Assembly: GCF_030814995.1 (NCBI RefSeq)
Contig: NZ_JAUSVX010000027.1
Coordinates: 32,423-96,422 of the forward strand
Source: Labrys wisconsinensis
GTDB lineage: Bacteria > Pseudomonadota > Alphaproteobacteria > Rhizobiales > Labraceae
Direction: 5' to 3'
Length of the DNA: 64,000 nucleotides
Part shown: positions 50,383 through 59,568 of the stretch, one piece after another
How the letters are laid out: each line of letters begins with the position of its first letter
How positions within the stretch are numbered: the stretch's first letter is position 1
Position numbers and translations under genes: made by a program
Notes under the pieces: model-generated
Database searches by the model: none
Seen by the model: only the letters and a program-made list of their open reading frames with translations
Told to the model about the DNA's origin: nothing

Positions 50383-51180
50383 TCAGGCCCGCATCAGCCA
50401 CGCATGGTCCGGATCGTTGTGGAACTTCCAGATCCGCTTCGGCCCGGCCATGACGTTGAGATAGTAGAGATCGTAGCCGTGCGCCGCCCCGACGGGGTGG
50501 TAGCCTCTCGGCACGAGCACCACGTCGCGGTCGCCGAAGCTCATGGTCTCGTCGAGCGAGCGGTCGTCGGTGTAGACGCGCTGCATGCCATAGCCCTGGG
50601 GCGGGGACAGGCGGTGATAGTAGGTCTCCTCCAGCAGGCTCTCGTCGGGAAGGGCGTCACGGTCGTGCTTGTGCGGGGGGTAGCTCGACCAGTTGCCGGA
50701 CGGGGTGATCACCTCCACCACCAGGAGGCTCTCCGCATGCGGGCTGGAATCGGGGAGGATGTTGCGGACATGGCGGGTGTTGGAGCCCTTGCCGCGGGTC
50801 TCGAGGCCGACCTCGTCCGGGCCGATCAGCTTTGCCGGCAGGCGGCCGGTGCCCGGGGCGGCGCAGATCGCGAGCTCCGCCGGTCCCTCGGCCGTCACCG
50901 CATAATGCGCCTTGGCCGGCACGTAGACCGACCAGGGCGCGCCGTCGAACGGGCCGTTGCGCTCGCCGATCACGCCGAAATCGGTGCCCGCGGCGACGAC
51001 GCGGACCTTGCCGGCGATGACCACCAGGCAGACCTCCTGGTCGCCGGTCTCGGCGCGCAGCGTCTCGCCGGGGCTGAGGTCATGGACCTCGAAGCCGACA
51101 TAGGTCCAGCCTGCGGAAGCGGGCGTGACGCGGTGCACCGGCCCGCCGGCGCGGTTGGGCTTGAGCAGAAGCTTGGACAT
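50383..51180 (-). CDS. iolB: 5-deoxy-glucuronate isomerase
   Basis: 265 residues. It converts 5-deoxy-glucuronate to 5-dehydro-2-deoxygluconate in myo-inositol breakdown. The bicupin fold shows VEVITPSGNWSSYPPHKHD and EETYYHRLSPPQGYGMQRVYTDDRSLDE, giving the metal-binding His/Glu set, then LVPRGYHPVGAAHGYDLYYLNVMAG. It is the last inositol gene of the operon iolC-iolD-iolE-iolB. Confidence 0.95.
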   Translation of the reverse strand: MSKLLLKPNRAGGPVHRVTPASAGWTYVGFEVHDLSPGETLRAETGDQEVCLVVIAGKVRVVAAGTDFGVIGERNGPFDGAPWSVYVPAKAHYAVTAEGPAELAICAAPGTGRLPAKLIGPDEVGLETRGKGSNTRHVRNILPDSSPHAESLLVVEVITPSGNWSSYPPHKHDRDALPDESLLEETYYHRLSPPQGYGMQRVYTDDRSLDETMSFGDRDVVLVPRGYHPVGAAHGYDLYYLNVMAGPKRIWKFHNDPDHAWLMRA

Positions 51181-51212
51181 GGCATCCTCTCCGATCGGTC
51201 GCCCAACCTCGT

Positions 51213-52097
51213 TCAGGCGAGGCCCGTCTCCCGCAGCGTCCTGGTCAGGTGCGCATAGCCCTTCGTGGCGTATTGCAGCGGGTTCGCCTTCTTCGGGTCC
51301 TGCTCGGCCTCGACCACCACCCAGCCGGAATAGCCGGGCAGCTCGCGGAACACGGCGGTAAAGTCGATCATGCCGTCGCCGGGGACGGTGTAGACACCCT
51401 CGATGACGCTGTCGAGGAAGCTCCAGTCGCCGGCATCGGAGGCCTTGCGGACCGACTCCCGCACGTCCTTGGTGTGGACATGGCTGATGCGGCTGCGGTA
51501 GCGGCGGGCCAAGGCTGCAGGGTCGGCGCCGCCCCAGGTGGCGTGGCCGGTGTCGAGCAAGAGGTGGAAGGCCGGGCCCGTCGCCGCCATCAGCGCGTCG
51601 ATGTCGGCCTCGGACTGGACGATCGTGCCCATGTGATGGTGGTAGACCAGGCGCAGGCCTTCGGCGAGGATGCGCTCGGCGAAGTCGGTGATGCGCGCGC
51701 CGTAGCCGGCCCACGCACCGGCCTGCAGCACGGGCCGCTGCGACAGCGGCCTGGTCCGGTCGCCATGGATGGCGTTCGAGGTCTCGGCGACGATGAACAC
51801 CGTCGAGCCCATTGCCTTGAGCAGGTCGAGATGGGCGCGCGCCGCGGCGAATTCGGCCTCGGCGTCGCGGGTCAGGAGCGAGATGGAATGCCAGCCGCCG
51901 ACGCAGGCGAGGTCGAACGGGGCCAGCGCCCGTTGCAGCGCCGCCGGCTCGCGCGGGAACTTGTTGCCGAGCTCCATGCCCTCGAAGCCGACCTCCCGGG
52001 CCTCGGCGAGGCAGGTCTCCAGCGGCGTCTCGCCGCCGAGCTCCGGCATGTCGTCGTTCGACCAGCCGATGGGGTTGGCCCCGATGCGGATAGGCAT
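51213..52097 (-). CDS. iolE: Myo-inosose-2 dehydratase
   Basis: 294 residues. It dehydrates 2-keto-myo-inositol to the diketone used by IolD. This is a xylose-isomerase-like TIM barrel; signatures are IRIGANPIGWSNDDMPELGG, YHHHMGTIVQSEADIDALM, LLLDTGHATWGG and RISHVHTKDVR. It lies between iolB and iolD with gaps of about 32 and 45 bases. Confidence 0.95.
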   Translation of the reverse strand: MPIRIGANPIGWSNDDMPELGGETPLETCLAEAREVGFEGMELGNKFPREPAALQRALAPFDLACVGGWHSISLLTRDAEAEFAAARAHLDLLKAMGSTVFIVAETSNAIHGDRTRPLSQRPVLQAGAWAGYGARITDFAERILAEGLRLVYHHHMGTIVQSEADIDALMAATGPAFHLLLDTGHATWGGADPAALARRYRSRISHVHTKDVRESVRKASDAGDWSFLDSVIEGVYTVPGDGMIDFTAVFRELPGYSGWVVVEAEQDPKKANPLQYATKGYAHLTRTLRETGLA

Positions 52098-52142
52098 GGT
52101 GTCGGTCTCCAGGGTCTCGTCGGAGGATCGGGCCCCGTGGCC

Positions 52143-53990
52143 TCAATCCCCCAGATGCTGCAGGGCGCGTGCCTCGACATAGCGCCGGCGGGCGGCCTCG
52201 ACCTCGCCGCGCACCGAGACCTCGGGCACGGCCACGTCCCACCAGGCCCCGCCGGCATCGGTGGAGGGCAGCGGGTCGGTGTCGATGACGATGACCGAGG
52301 TGGTCGTGGCGGCCCGCGCGGCCTGCAACGCCTCCTCCAGCTCGCCGATGCCCTTCGCCTTGACGGCGACGGCGCCGAGGCTGGCGGCATGGGCGGTGAA
52401 GTCGATGGCAGGCAGCGTCTCGTGGCGGGCATCGCGCAGGAGGTTGTTGAAGTTGGCGCCGCCGGTGGCCATCTGCAGCCGGTTGATGCAGCCGAAGCCT
52501 CGGTTGTCGAGCACGACGATGGTGAGCTTCACCCCGAGCATCACCGCGGTGGCGATCTCGGAATTGGCCATGAGGTAGGAGCCGTCGCCGACCATGACGA
52601 CCACCTCGCGCGCGGGATCGGCCATCTTGACCCCGAGCCCGCCGGCGATCTCGTAGCCCATGCAGGAATAGCCGTATTCCATGTGGTAGCCGCCGGGCGC
52701 GCCGGCCTTCCACAGCTTGTGCAATTCGCCCGGCAGGCCGCCGGCGGCGCAGACCACCACGTCCGAGCGGGCGCCGGCGCGCTGCACCGCGCCGATCACC
52801 TGGGCGTCCGAGGGCAGCTCGGCATTGGTCGGGCCGGTGTAGCGGGCAGCCACCGTCTCCCAGTCCGCCTTGCCGTCCCTGGCCTTGCGGGTCCACGCGG
52901 CCGGGGCGGTCCAGTCGGCGAGGCCGGCCGAGAGCAGCTCCAGCCCGACCCTGGCGTCGCAGACCAGCGGCAGGCCGCGGTGCTTGACCGCGTCGAAGGG
53001 CTGGGTGTTGAGGCCGACGAGGCGCCGGCCCTCGCCCCTGAACAGGGCCCAGGAGCCGGTGGTGAAGTCCTGCAGGCGGGTGCCGACGGCGAGGACGAGG
53101 TCGGCATCCTCGGCGAGGCTGTTGGCCGCCGACGTGCCGGTGACGCCGACGGCGCCCATGGCGAGCGGATGATCGAAGGCGAGGGTGCTCTTGCCCGCAT
53201 TGGTCTCGCTGACCGGGATGCCGTGCTTCTCGGCGAAGGCGGCGAGCGTGGCCTCCGCTTCCGAATAGAGCACGCCGCCGCCGGCGATGATCACCGGCTT
53301 GCGGGCGGCCTTGAGCGCGGCGAGGGCGGCGGCGAGCTCGTCCTCGTCCGGGCGGGGCCGACGGGGCGCCCAGATGCGCTCCTCGAACATCGAGACGGGA
53401 TAGTCGTAGGCCTCGGCCTGGGTGTCCTGGCACAGCGCCAGGGTGACGGGGCCGCAGTCAGCCGGATCGGTCAGCACGGTCATGGCCCGGGCGAGCGCCG
53501 GGATGATCTGCTCTGGCCGGGTGATGCGGTCGAAATAGCGCGAGACCGGCCGGAAGCAGTCGTTTGGCGAGAGGGTGCCGTCGCCGAAATCCTCCAATTG
53601 CTGCAGCACCGGGTCGGGCCGCCGGTTGGCGAAGACGTCGCCGGGCAGGAGCAGCAGGGGCAGGCGGTTGACGTGCGCCACCGCAGCGGCGGTCACCATG
53701 TTGGTCGCGCCCGGCCCGATCGAGGAGGTGGCGGCCATGAAGCGGCGGCGGCGCGAGGCCTTGGCGAAGGCGGTGGCGGCGTGCGCCATCGATTGCTCGT
53801 TGTGGGCGCGGAAGGTCGGCAGGCTGTCGCGCACCTGGTAGAGCGCCTCGCCGAGCCCGGCGACGTTGCCGTGTCCGAAGATGGCGAAGACGCCGGCGAA
53901 GATCGGCAGCGTCTGCCCGTCGATCACCGTCTTCTGGGCGGCGAGGAAGCGCACCAGTGCCTGCGCCATGGTGAGGCGGACCGTGTTCAT
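52143..53990 (-). CDS. iolD: 3D-(3,5/4)-trihydroxycyclohexane-1,2-dione hydrolase
   Basis: 615 residues from MNTVRLTMAQALVRFLAAQK. The ATG at 53990 has GGGAGA seven bases upstream, better spacing than the ATG six bases before it. This thiamine-diphosphate enzyme opens the ring to 5-deoxy-glucuronate. Motifs are FGHGNVAGLGEALYQ (N-terminal, with the catalytic Glu), SIGPGATNMVTAAAVAHVN, and the cofactor-binding GDGSYLMANSEIATAV followed by LDNRGFGCINRLQ. Confidence 0.96.
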   Translation of the reverse strand: MNTVRLTMAQALVRFLAAQKTVIDGQTLPIFAGVFAIFGHGNVAGLGEALYQVRDSLPTFRAHNEQSMAHAATAFAKASRRRRFMAATSSIGPGATNMVTAAAVAHVNRLPLLLLPGDVFANRRPDPVLQQLEDFGDGTLSPNDCFRPVSRYFDRITRPEQIIPALARAMTVLTDPADCGPVTLALCQDTQAEAYDYPVSMFEERIWAPRRPRPDEDELAAALAALKAARKPVIIAGGGVLYSEAEATLAAFAEKHGIPVSETNAGKSTLAFDHPLAMGAVGVTGTSAANSLAEDADLVLAVGTRLQDFTTGSWALFRGEGRRLVGLNTQPFDAVKHRGLPLVCDARVGLELLSAGLADWTAPAAWTRKARDGKADWETVAARYTGPTNAELPSDAQVIGAVQRAGARSDVVVCAAGGLPGELHKLWKAGAPGGYHMEYGYSCMGYEIAGGLGVKMADPAREVVVMVGDGSYLMANSEIATAVMLGVKLTIVVLDNRGFGCINRLQMATGGANFNNLLRDARHETLPAIDFTAHAASLGAVAVKAKGIGELEEALQAARAATTTSVIVIDTDPLPSTDAGGAWWDVAVPEVSVRGEVEAARRRYVEARALQHLGD

Positions 53991-54039
53991 GACCATGTCT
54001 CCCGTCGCTGGTTCCCGAGGGTGAAATCCGTGCCCGGCC

Positions 54040-55959
54040 TCAGGCTGCCCTGTCCCGGCCGGCCGCACGCCGCCAGGCCTCGACCAGCCGGGCGAATTTC
54101 GCGGCCATGGCTTTGATGGCCGCCTCGTCGTCGATCTCGCCGCGCAGCCAGGCCCGGGCCGCGTCGTTGAAGATGGTGCGCCCGACAGCGAAGCCCTTCA
54201 CGGTGGGCTCCTGCGCCGCCACGGCGAAGGCGGCTTCCAGATCCTCCTCCGGCGCCTCCAGGCCGAGCAGCACGATGCCGCGGCAGAGCGGATCGTTGCG
54301 CTCGATCGCCGCGCCCACCGCGCGCCAGGCGGCGGCGCTGGTCTGCGGCTCGAGCTTCCACCAGTCGGGCTTGATGCCGAGCCCGTAGAGCCGCTCGATG
54401 ATCGAGGAGACGGTGTCGTCCTCCAGCGGCCCGTGCTTGCCCGCGATGATCTCGACCAGGAGCTCGCGGCCGACGAGGCGCGCAGCGCCGTAGAGCCGCA
54501 GCAGCTCGCGTTCCTGCCGCGCCTTCAGCTCCGGCGGGTCGTCGGGATGGTAGAAGCACAGGCACTTGATGGTGTGGCCGACCGGCCATTCCACGAGGCC
54601 GCTGCCGAGGTCGGCCGGCCCCTCGAACTCCAGCGGCCGGGAGCCGGGCAGCTCCACCGGGCGGCCGATCCAGAAGGGGTGGTCGGCGGCCCGGAACAGC
54701 GCCTCGCGACCGTGGATGCCGTCGATCAGCATGCCGAATCCCGGCTCGCCCCCGGCGACCCGCGCGGCCGCCTCGACCGCCAGCACCTTGAAGGCCGAAA
54801 TGCGCTCGCGGCCGGCGCCGGCCTCGTCTGCCATCGCCTCCAGCTGCATGCGGTGGTCGATGGCGAACGCCATCAGGCTCGCCGGACCCGGGCGGCGGGT
54901 GGTGGCCCAGTGGATGTGGTTGAGGGCCTCGTCCTTGCGCAGCGCCTTGTGGGGGCTGCCGTGCTCGAGGAAAGCGCTCAGCTCCCGAAAGGTCGGGATC
55001 TCGGGCGAGCAGAGCAGGCGCGAGACGGCGAAGGCGCCGCAGGCATTGGCATAGCCGCAGCAGGTCTCCAGCGGCTCGCCGCGCAGCCAGCCGCGGAGGA
55101 AGCCCGACATGAAGGCGTCGCCCGCGCCGAGCACGTTGTAGACCTCGACCGGGAAGCCGGGGCCGCGCACGCCGTCGTCGAGCGAGGCCGGGATCGGCCC
55201 GGGGAAGACCACGCAGCCCATCGGCCCGCGCTTGCACACGATCGTGGCGGCGGAGACGGCGCGGATGCGGCGCAGCGTCTCCAGCGTATCCTCCGAGCCG
55301 CCGGCGATGTGCAGCTCCTCCTCGGTGCCGACGATCAGGTCGCAGTCGGGCAGGATGCTCATCAGGTGCCGGGTGACGTGCTCGGCCTTGATGTAGCGTC
55401 CGTCGCCGGCATCGTGGCCGGCGAGGCCCCAGAGGTTGGGCCGGTAGTCGATGTCGAACACGACCTTGCGGCCGTGCGCCTTGGCGATGCGGATCGCCTT
55501 GCGCTGGGCGGCGTCGGTGTTGGGCTTGGAGAAATGCGTGCCGGTGACGACGACCGCGGCGGCCGAGGCGACCAGCGCCTCGTCGACGTCGCCTTCGTCG
55601 AGCGCCATGTCGGCGCAATTGTCGCGGTAGAAGATCAGCGGAAACTGCTTCTCGTCGCGCACGCCGAGGATGACCAGGGCGGTGAGGCGGGTCGGGTCGG
55701 TCTTGACGCCGCTGACGTCGACGCCCTCGCGGACCATCTGCTCGCGGATGAAGCGCCCCATGGCCTCGTCGCCGACGCGGGTGATCACCGCCGAGCGCAG
55801 GCCGAGGCGGGCGGTGCCGATGGCGATGTTGGAGGGACAGCCGCCGACGGCCTTGGTGAAGCTGGCCATGTCCTCCAGCCGGCCGCCGACCTGCTGGCCG
55901 TAGAGGTCGACGGAGGCGCGGCCGATGGTGACGACGTCGAGCTGCGGTGCTGTCATCAT
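54040..55959 (-). CDS. iolC: 5-dehydro-2-deoxygluconokinase fused to DUF2090 aldolase-like domain
   Basis: 639 residues. Residues 1 to about 325 are a PfkB sugar kinase (VTIGRASVDLYGQQVGGRLED, AVGGCPSNIAIG, NVLGAGDAFMSGFLRGWLRG) that phosphorylates 5-dehydro-2-deoxygluconate. The C-terminal 310 residues are a DUF2090 domain (LMAFAIDHRMQLEAM, KCLCFYHPDDPPELK, GFAVGRTIFNDAARAWL), thought to be a class I aldolase replacing a separate IolJ. One protein thus probably does kinase and cleavage steps. It is first in the operon, starting ATGATG after GGAGGAG. Confidence 0.95.
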   Translation of the reverse strand: MMTAPQLDVVTIGRASVDLYGQQVGGRLEDMASFTKAVGGCPSNIAIGTARLGLRSAVITRVGDEAMGRFIREQMVREGVDVSGVKTDPTRLTALVILGVRDEKQFPLIFYRDNCADMALDEGDVDEALVASAAAVVVTGTHFSKPNTDAAQRKAIRIAKAHGRKVVFDIDYRPNLWGLAGHDAGDGRYIKAEHVTRHLMSILPDCDLIVGTEEELHIAGGSEDTLETLRRIRAVSAATIVCKRGPMGCVVFPGPIPASLDDGVRGPGFPVEVYNVLGAGDAFMSGFLRGWLRGEPLETCCGYANACGAFAVSRLLCSPEIPTFRELSAFLEHGSPHKALRKDEALNHIHWATTRRPGPASLMAFAIDHRMQLEAMADEAGAGRERISAFKVLAVEAAARVAGGEPGFGMLIDGIHGREALFRAADHPFWIGRPVELPGSRPLEFEGPADLGSGLVEWPVGHTIKCLCFYHPDDPPELKARQERELLRLYGAARLVGRELLVEIIAGKHGPLEDDTVSSIIERLYGLGIKPDWWKLEPQTSAAAWRAVGAAIERNDPLCRGIVLLGLEAPEEDLEAAFAVAAQEPTVKGFAVGRTIFNDAARAWLRGEIDDEAAIKAMAAKFARLVEAWRRAAGRDRAA

Positions 55960-56242
55960 GCTCCTCCCCGCGCCGCCGGGCGGCGTCGTTGTCCGTGGGC
56001 TCAGCCGGCCCCGCCTCGTGGCGGCGGGCGGACCACGACATCATCGCCGCGTGGACCGGGCGGATGAAGCCGTGCGGCGTCGCGGTTCCTACGAAACATA
56101 TATTCTATTCTGTTGTCAATATGGAATTAAAATGCCATTTTGCGCCGTCCATGCCGATGCACCGCGCATGGGATGGGCGCGGCGCCCGCGCCGGACGGAA
56201 ATGCGAGGCGGGCCTCGGAACGGCCTGCGAGGGGAGGACGAC
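55960..56242. promoter_or_regulatory. Divergent iolC/iolG promoter region with candidate IolR sites
   Basis: An AT-rich patch (56092-56140) lies between the divergent inositol operons. TGGAATTAAAATGCCA at 56122-56137 is a 16-base imperfect palindrome, 12 of 16 positions symmetric, containing GGAA-N6-TGCC. GAAACATATATTCT at 56093-56106 is a second partial dyad. Both resemble the GGAA-N6-TTCC pattern reported, as I recall, for IolR in Sinorhizobium. An RpiR regulator is encoded at 60347. Basal promoter elements are not clear. Confidence 0.55.
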
Positions 56243-57229
56243 ATGGTAGGGTTGGCGGTACTGGGGGCAGGGCGGATCGGCAAGATCCACGGGCGCAACG
56301 CGGCGCTGCACCCCAAGGCGAAGCTCGTCTCGGTCTCGGACCCGCATGGCCCCTCGGCCGATGCGCTGGCGGCGGAGACCGGCGCGGCCGTGCGCAGCCT
56401 CGAGGAGGCGGTGACGGCGCCCGATATCGACGCGGTGCTGATCTGCACGCCGACCACCACCCATGCCGACCTGATCGAGCGTGCGGCTCGAGCCGGCAAG
56501 GCTGCGTTCTGCGAGAAGCCGGTGGACCTGTCCTCCGAGCGCATCCGGACCTGCCTCGCCGTGGTGGAGCAGGCGGGCACGCCGCTGATGATCGGCTTCA
56601 ACCGGCGGTTCGACCCGAATTTCGGGGCGCTGAAGCGGCGAATCGCCGAGGGGGCGATCGGCGCGGTCGAGCTGGTGTCGATCATCTCGCGCGATCCCTC
56701 GCCGCCGCCCGCTTCCTACATCGCCACTTCGGGCGGCCTGTTCCGCGACATGATGATCCACGACCTCGACCTCGCCCGCTTCCTCCTGGAGGAGGATCCG
56801 GTGGAGGTGCACGCGGTCGGCTCGTCCCTGGTCGACCCCGAGATCGGCCGGGCGGGCGATGTCGACACCGCGGCGGTGCTGCTGAAGACGGCTTCCGGCA
56901 AGATCTGCCAGATCACCAATTCTCGCCGGGCCACCTACGGCTACGACCAGCGCATCGAGGTGCATGGCCAGAAGGGCATGATTCGCGCCCATAACGTGCC
57001 GCGCACCACGGTGGAGCTCGCCACGTCGGCCGGCCTCCTGGCCGACCCGGTGCAGGACTTCTTCCTGGAGCGCTATGCCGATGCCTACCGGGCGGAGATG
57101 ACGGCCTTCGTCGATGCGGTGACCGGCGGCGCGGCGCCGAGCCCGTCCGGCCAGGACGGCCTCAAGGCGCAGATCCTCGCCGACGCCGCCACCGAATCGG
57201 CCAGGACCGGGCAGGCGGTGCGGGTCTGA
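56243..57229 (+). CDS. iolG: Inositol 2-dehydrogenase
   Basis: 328 residues from MVGLAVLGAGRIGKIHGRNA (ATG at 56243, GGGGAGG upstream). It is of the Gfo/Idh/MocA family and oxidises myo-inositol to 2-keto-myo-inositol with NAD+. The nucleotide loop is GAGRIG. The catalytic residues are Lys92 in EKPV, Asp169 and His173 in LFRDMMIHDLDLARF, as in characterised IolG. It diverges from the iolCDEB operon and shares its control region. Since the pathway genes flank it, the assignment is firmer than family membership alone would give. Confidence 0.93.
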   Translation: MVGLAVLGAGRIGKIHGRNAALHPKAKLVSVSDPHGPSADALAAETGAAVRSLEEAVTAPDIDAVLICTPTTTHADLIERAARAGKAAFCEKPVDLSSERIRTCLAVVEQAGTPLMIGFNRRFDPNFGALKRRIAEGAIGAVELVSIISRDPSPPPASYIATSGGLFRDMMIHDLDLARFLLEEDPVEVHAVGSSLVDPEIGRAGDVDTAAVLLKTASGKICQITNSRRATYGYDQRIEVHGQKGMIRAHNVPRTTVELATSAGLLADPVQDFFLERYADAYRAEMTAFVDAVTGGAAPSPSGQDGLKAQILADAATESARTGQAVRV

Positions 57230-57317
57230 GAGCCGGACCCGAGGGGCGGCCGCGCCGGTTCGGCGGGTCGCTTCGCCGCCCGGTCCGTCGCCGATCCCGC
57301 CGATATCCCAGCCGGCT

Positions 57318-58625
57318 TCACGCGGCCGGCAGGGCGATCCTGGCCGTCAGCCCCTTCGGCTGGCGATCCAGCAGCGACAGCGTGCCGCCATGGGCCTCGA
57401 CGATCGCCTGGGCGATGGACAGGCCCAGGCCGAAGCCGCTGGCCGCCGTCATGGTGCGGGCGGCGTCGCCGCGCACGAAGGGGGCCAGCATCGCCGTCTT
57501 GCTGTCGCCGGGGATGCCTGGGCCCTCGTCCATCACGTCGATGACGATGCCGGCGTCCTCGGCGGCGAGGCGCACCACCGCGCCGCCGCCATAGGTGACG
57601 GCATTCTGCACCAGGTTGGTCACCGCCCGGTTGATCTCCTCCGGCCGGGCGGTGACGGAGAGATGGTCCGGGCCGTCATAGGCCACCGCATCGCCGGTGT
57701 CGGCATGCTGGTCGCAGATGGTCTGCAGGGCGGCGGCGAGGTCGATCCGCGTCATCGGTTCGGCCGCGGCGCCGTCGCGCAGCATCGAGACGGCCGAATC
57801 GATCATCCGCGCCATCTGGTCGAGGTCGCTCAGGGTCTGGGCCCTGAGATGGTCGTCCTCGATGAACTCGGCGCGCAGCCGCAGCCGCGTGGTCGGCGTG
57901 CGCAGGTCGTGGCCGACCGCGGCCAGCATGCGCGTGCGGTCCTCGACCAGGCGGCGGATGCGCCGGTGCATGGCGTTGAAGGCGCGTGCGACCGTGCGCA
58001 CCTCCTCCGGGCCGCGTTCGCGCAGGGGCGGGGCGTCGCCGGCAATGTCGAAATCGGCGGCGGCCTGGGCCAGGGCGGTGAGCGGCGCGGTCAGGCCGCG
58101 CGCGGCCCACACCGCCAGCAGGCCGGCACTGACGGCGAAGAACAGAAGGCCGAAGGTGAAGCTGTTGATCAGCGGCGGCAGGGGCGGCGGCGACAGGGCG
58201 ATCAGCTCCGTGCCGTCCCGGAGCCGGATGCGCAGCACCATCTTGTCGCTTTCCGCATCGGGCTCCTCGGTGACCGTGACGCCGACGGAGCGGATGTCCC
58301 TGATGAAGTCGCTGTCCGCCGGCGGCCGGTCCCCGCCGGCCGGGGCCGCGCCCGCCGCGGGATGGATGACCATGTCGGGGAAGGCGCGGGCGGCGGCGGC
58401 GAGGATGCCCTCGCGCGCGGCGTTGTCCGGCGCCGCATCGAGCAGGCGAACGGTGGCGGCGAGGTGATTCTGCGGCGCGTGCCGGCCGCCCGGTCCGCCC
58501 TCGCGCCGCTCCAGGAAGAAGGCGGTGGTGACGATCGTCTGGATGACGACGATGGCGATCAGCACCAGAAGGGCGATCTGGCCGCCGATGCGCTGCGGCA
58601 GCAGGGAGAGCAGGCGCTCGTTCAT
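57318..58625 (-). CDS. Sensor histidine kinase, EnvZ-like architecture
   Basis: 435 residues from MNERLLSLLPQRIGGQIALL. Two membrane helices (about 14-37 and 158-180) enclose a periplasmic domain of about 120 residues. A HAMP linker and the phosphorylation block AAVGHDLRTPTTRLRLRAEFI follow, then NLVQNAVTYGG, DEGPGIP and GFGLGLSIAQAIVEAHGG. It phosphorylates the response regulator encoded before it, whose stop it overlaps (ATGA). The signal is unknown; position between iolG and the inositol regulator does not prove a link. Confidence 0.93.
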   Translation of the reverse strand: MNERLLSLLPQRIGGQIALLVLIAIVVIQTIVTTAFFLERREGGPGGRHAPQNHLAATVRLLDAAPDNAAREGILAAAARAFPDMVIHPAAGAAPAGGDRPPADSDFIRDIRSVGVTVTEEPDAESDKMVLRIRLRDGTELIALSPPPLPPLINSFTFGLLFFAVSAGLLAVWAARGLTAPLTALAQAAADFDIAGDAPPLRERGPEEVRTVARAFNAMHRRIRRLVEDRTRMLAAVGHDLRTPTTRLRLRAEFIEDDHLRAQTLSDLDQMARMIDSAVSMLRDGAAAEPMTRIDLAAALQTICDQHADTGDAVAYDGPDHLSVTARPEEINRAVTNLVQNAVTYGGGAVVRLAAEDAGIVIDVMDEGPGIPGDSKTAMLAPFVRGDAARTMTAASGFGLGLSIAQAIVEAHGGTLSLLDRQPKGLTARIALPAA

Positions 58626-59332
58626 GCCATGGTGACGTGCGGGGTGAACATGTAGCCGCCGGCCCGCACGGTGCGAATGAGCGAGGGGGCCTGCGGATCC
58701 GGCTCGATCTTGCGGCGCAGGCGGCTGACCAGGATGTCGATGCTGCGCTCGTGCGGCCCGGGCGCCCGCCCCTGGGTGAGCTCCATCAGCTTGCCGCGCG
58801 ACAGGATGCGGCCGGAGCGCTCGCAGAAGACGCGCAGCAGGGCGAATTCGGCGCTGGTCACCGCAACGCGCTCGCCGACGGGGTTGGTGAGCCGGCTGAG
58901 CGTCAGGTTGGCGTGCCACCCGGCGAAGACATAGCTGTGCGGCCCACCCGGATCCTCGGCCGGATCGCTGCCTCGCCGCAGCACCGAACGGATGCGGGCC
59001 AGCAATTCGCGCGGGTTGAAGGGCTTGCCCATATAGTCGTCCGCGCCGATCTCCAGGCCGACGATGCGGTCGATGTCGTCGCTGCGCGCCGTCAGCATGA
59101 TGATCGGCACGTGGGAGGTCGAGCGCAGGCGGCGGCAGATGCTGAGCCCGTCCTCGCCGGGCAGCATCAGGTCGAGCACGACCAGATCGATCCGGCTCTC
59201 GGCCATCAGCCGATCGAGGTCGCGCCCATCCTCGGCAGCCGATACGCGGCAATCATTGGCGGCGAGATAGCGGGCGACCAGGGCCCGGATTTCGTGATCG
59301 TCCTCGACCACGGCGATATGAGGCGAATGCAT
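58622..59332 (-). CDS. OmpR-family response regulator
   Basis: 236 residues from MHSPHIAVVEDDHEIRALVA. The receiver domain has acidic residues EDD at 10-12, the phosphorylated Asp54 (VVLDLMLPGEDGL), the conserved Thr in LTAR and the Lys in YMGKPFNPREL. The C-terminal winged helix (VTSAEFALLRVFCERSGRIL, SIDILVSRLRRKIEPDP, IRTVRAGGYMF) binds DNA. It is translated with the sensor kinase gene that overlaps its end. Confidence 0.94.
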   Translation of the reverse strand: MHSPHIAVVEDDHEIRALVARYLAANDCRVSAAEDGRDLDRLMAESRIDLVVLDLMLPGEDGLSICRRLRSTSHVPIIMLTARSDDIDRIVGLEIGADDYMGKPFNPRELLARIRSVLRRGSDPAEDPGGPHSYVFAGWHANLTLSRLTNPVGERVAVTSAEFALLRVFCERSGRILSRGKLMELTQGRAPGPHERSIDILVSRLRRKIEPDPQAPSLIRTVRAGGYMFTPHVTMA

Positions 59333-59510
59333 GGGGTGCCGGCGGATGTCCGATCTGATCTGCACGCCGGCCCGCTCCCCCGCACGAGACGGCCGGGCGC
59401 GAGCCGGCGCCATTATGCGCGGAATTTGCGGCCTTGGTGAGAAAATTTGTGTCGGAACGTTTCCGCAGCGCGTGTCGCCGGCGGGCGCGAGCGCCGCATC
59501 GGCGGGCATG

Positions 59511-59539
59511 AAAAAGGGGAGGTGCATCCACCTCCCCTT
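59511..59539 (-). terminator. Rho-independent terminator of the PRC-barrel gene
   Basis: Read leftward, perfect 11-base arms AAGGGGAGGTG and CACCTCCCCTT enclose a four-base loop and are followed by further Ts and C. It begins 30 bases after the PRC-barrel gene stop and separates it from the two-component genes. Confidence 0.9.
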
Positions 59540-59568
59540 CCGGCCTGCGATCCGACCGGGATCGGGCC

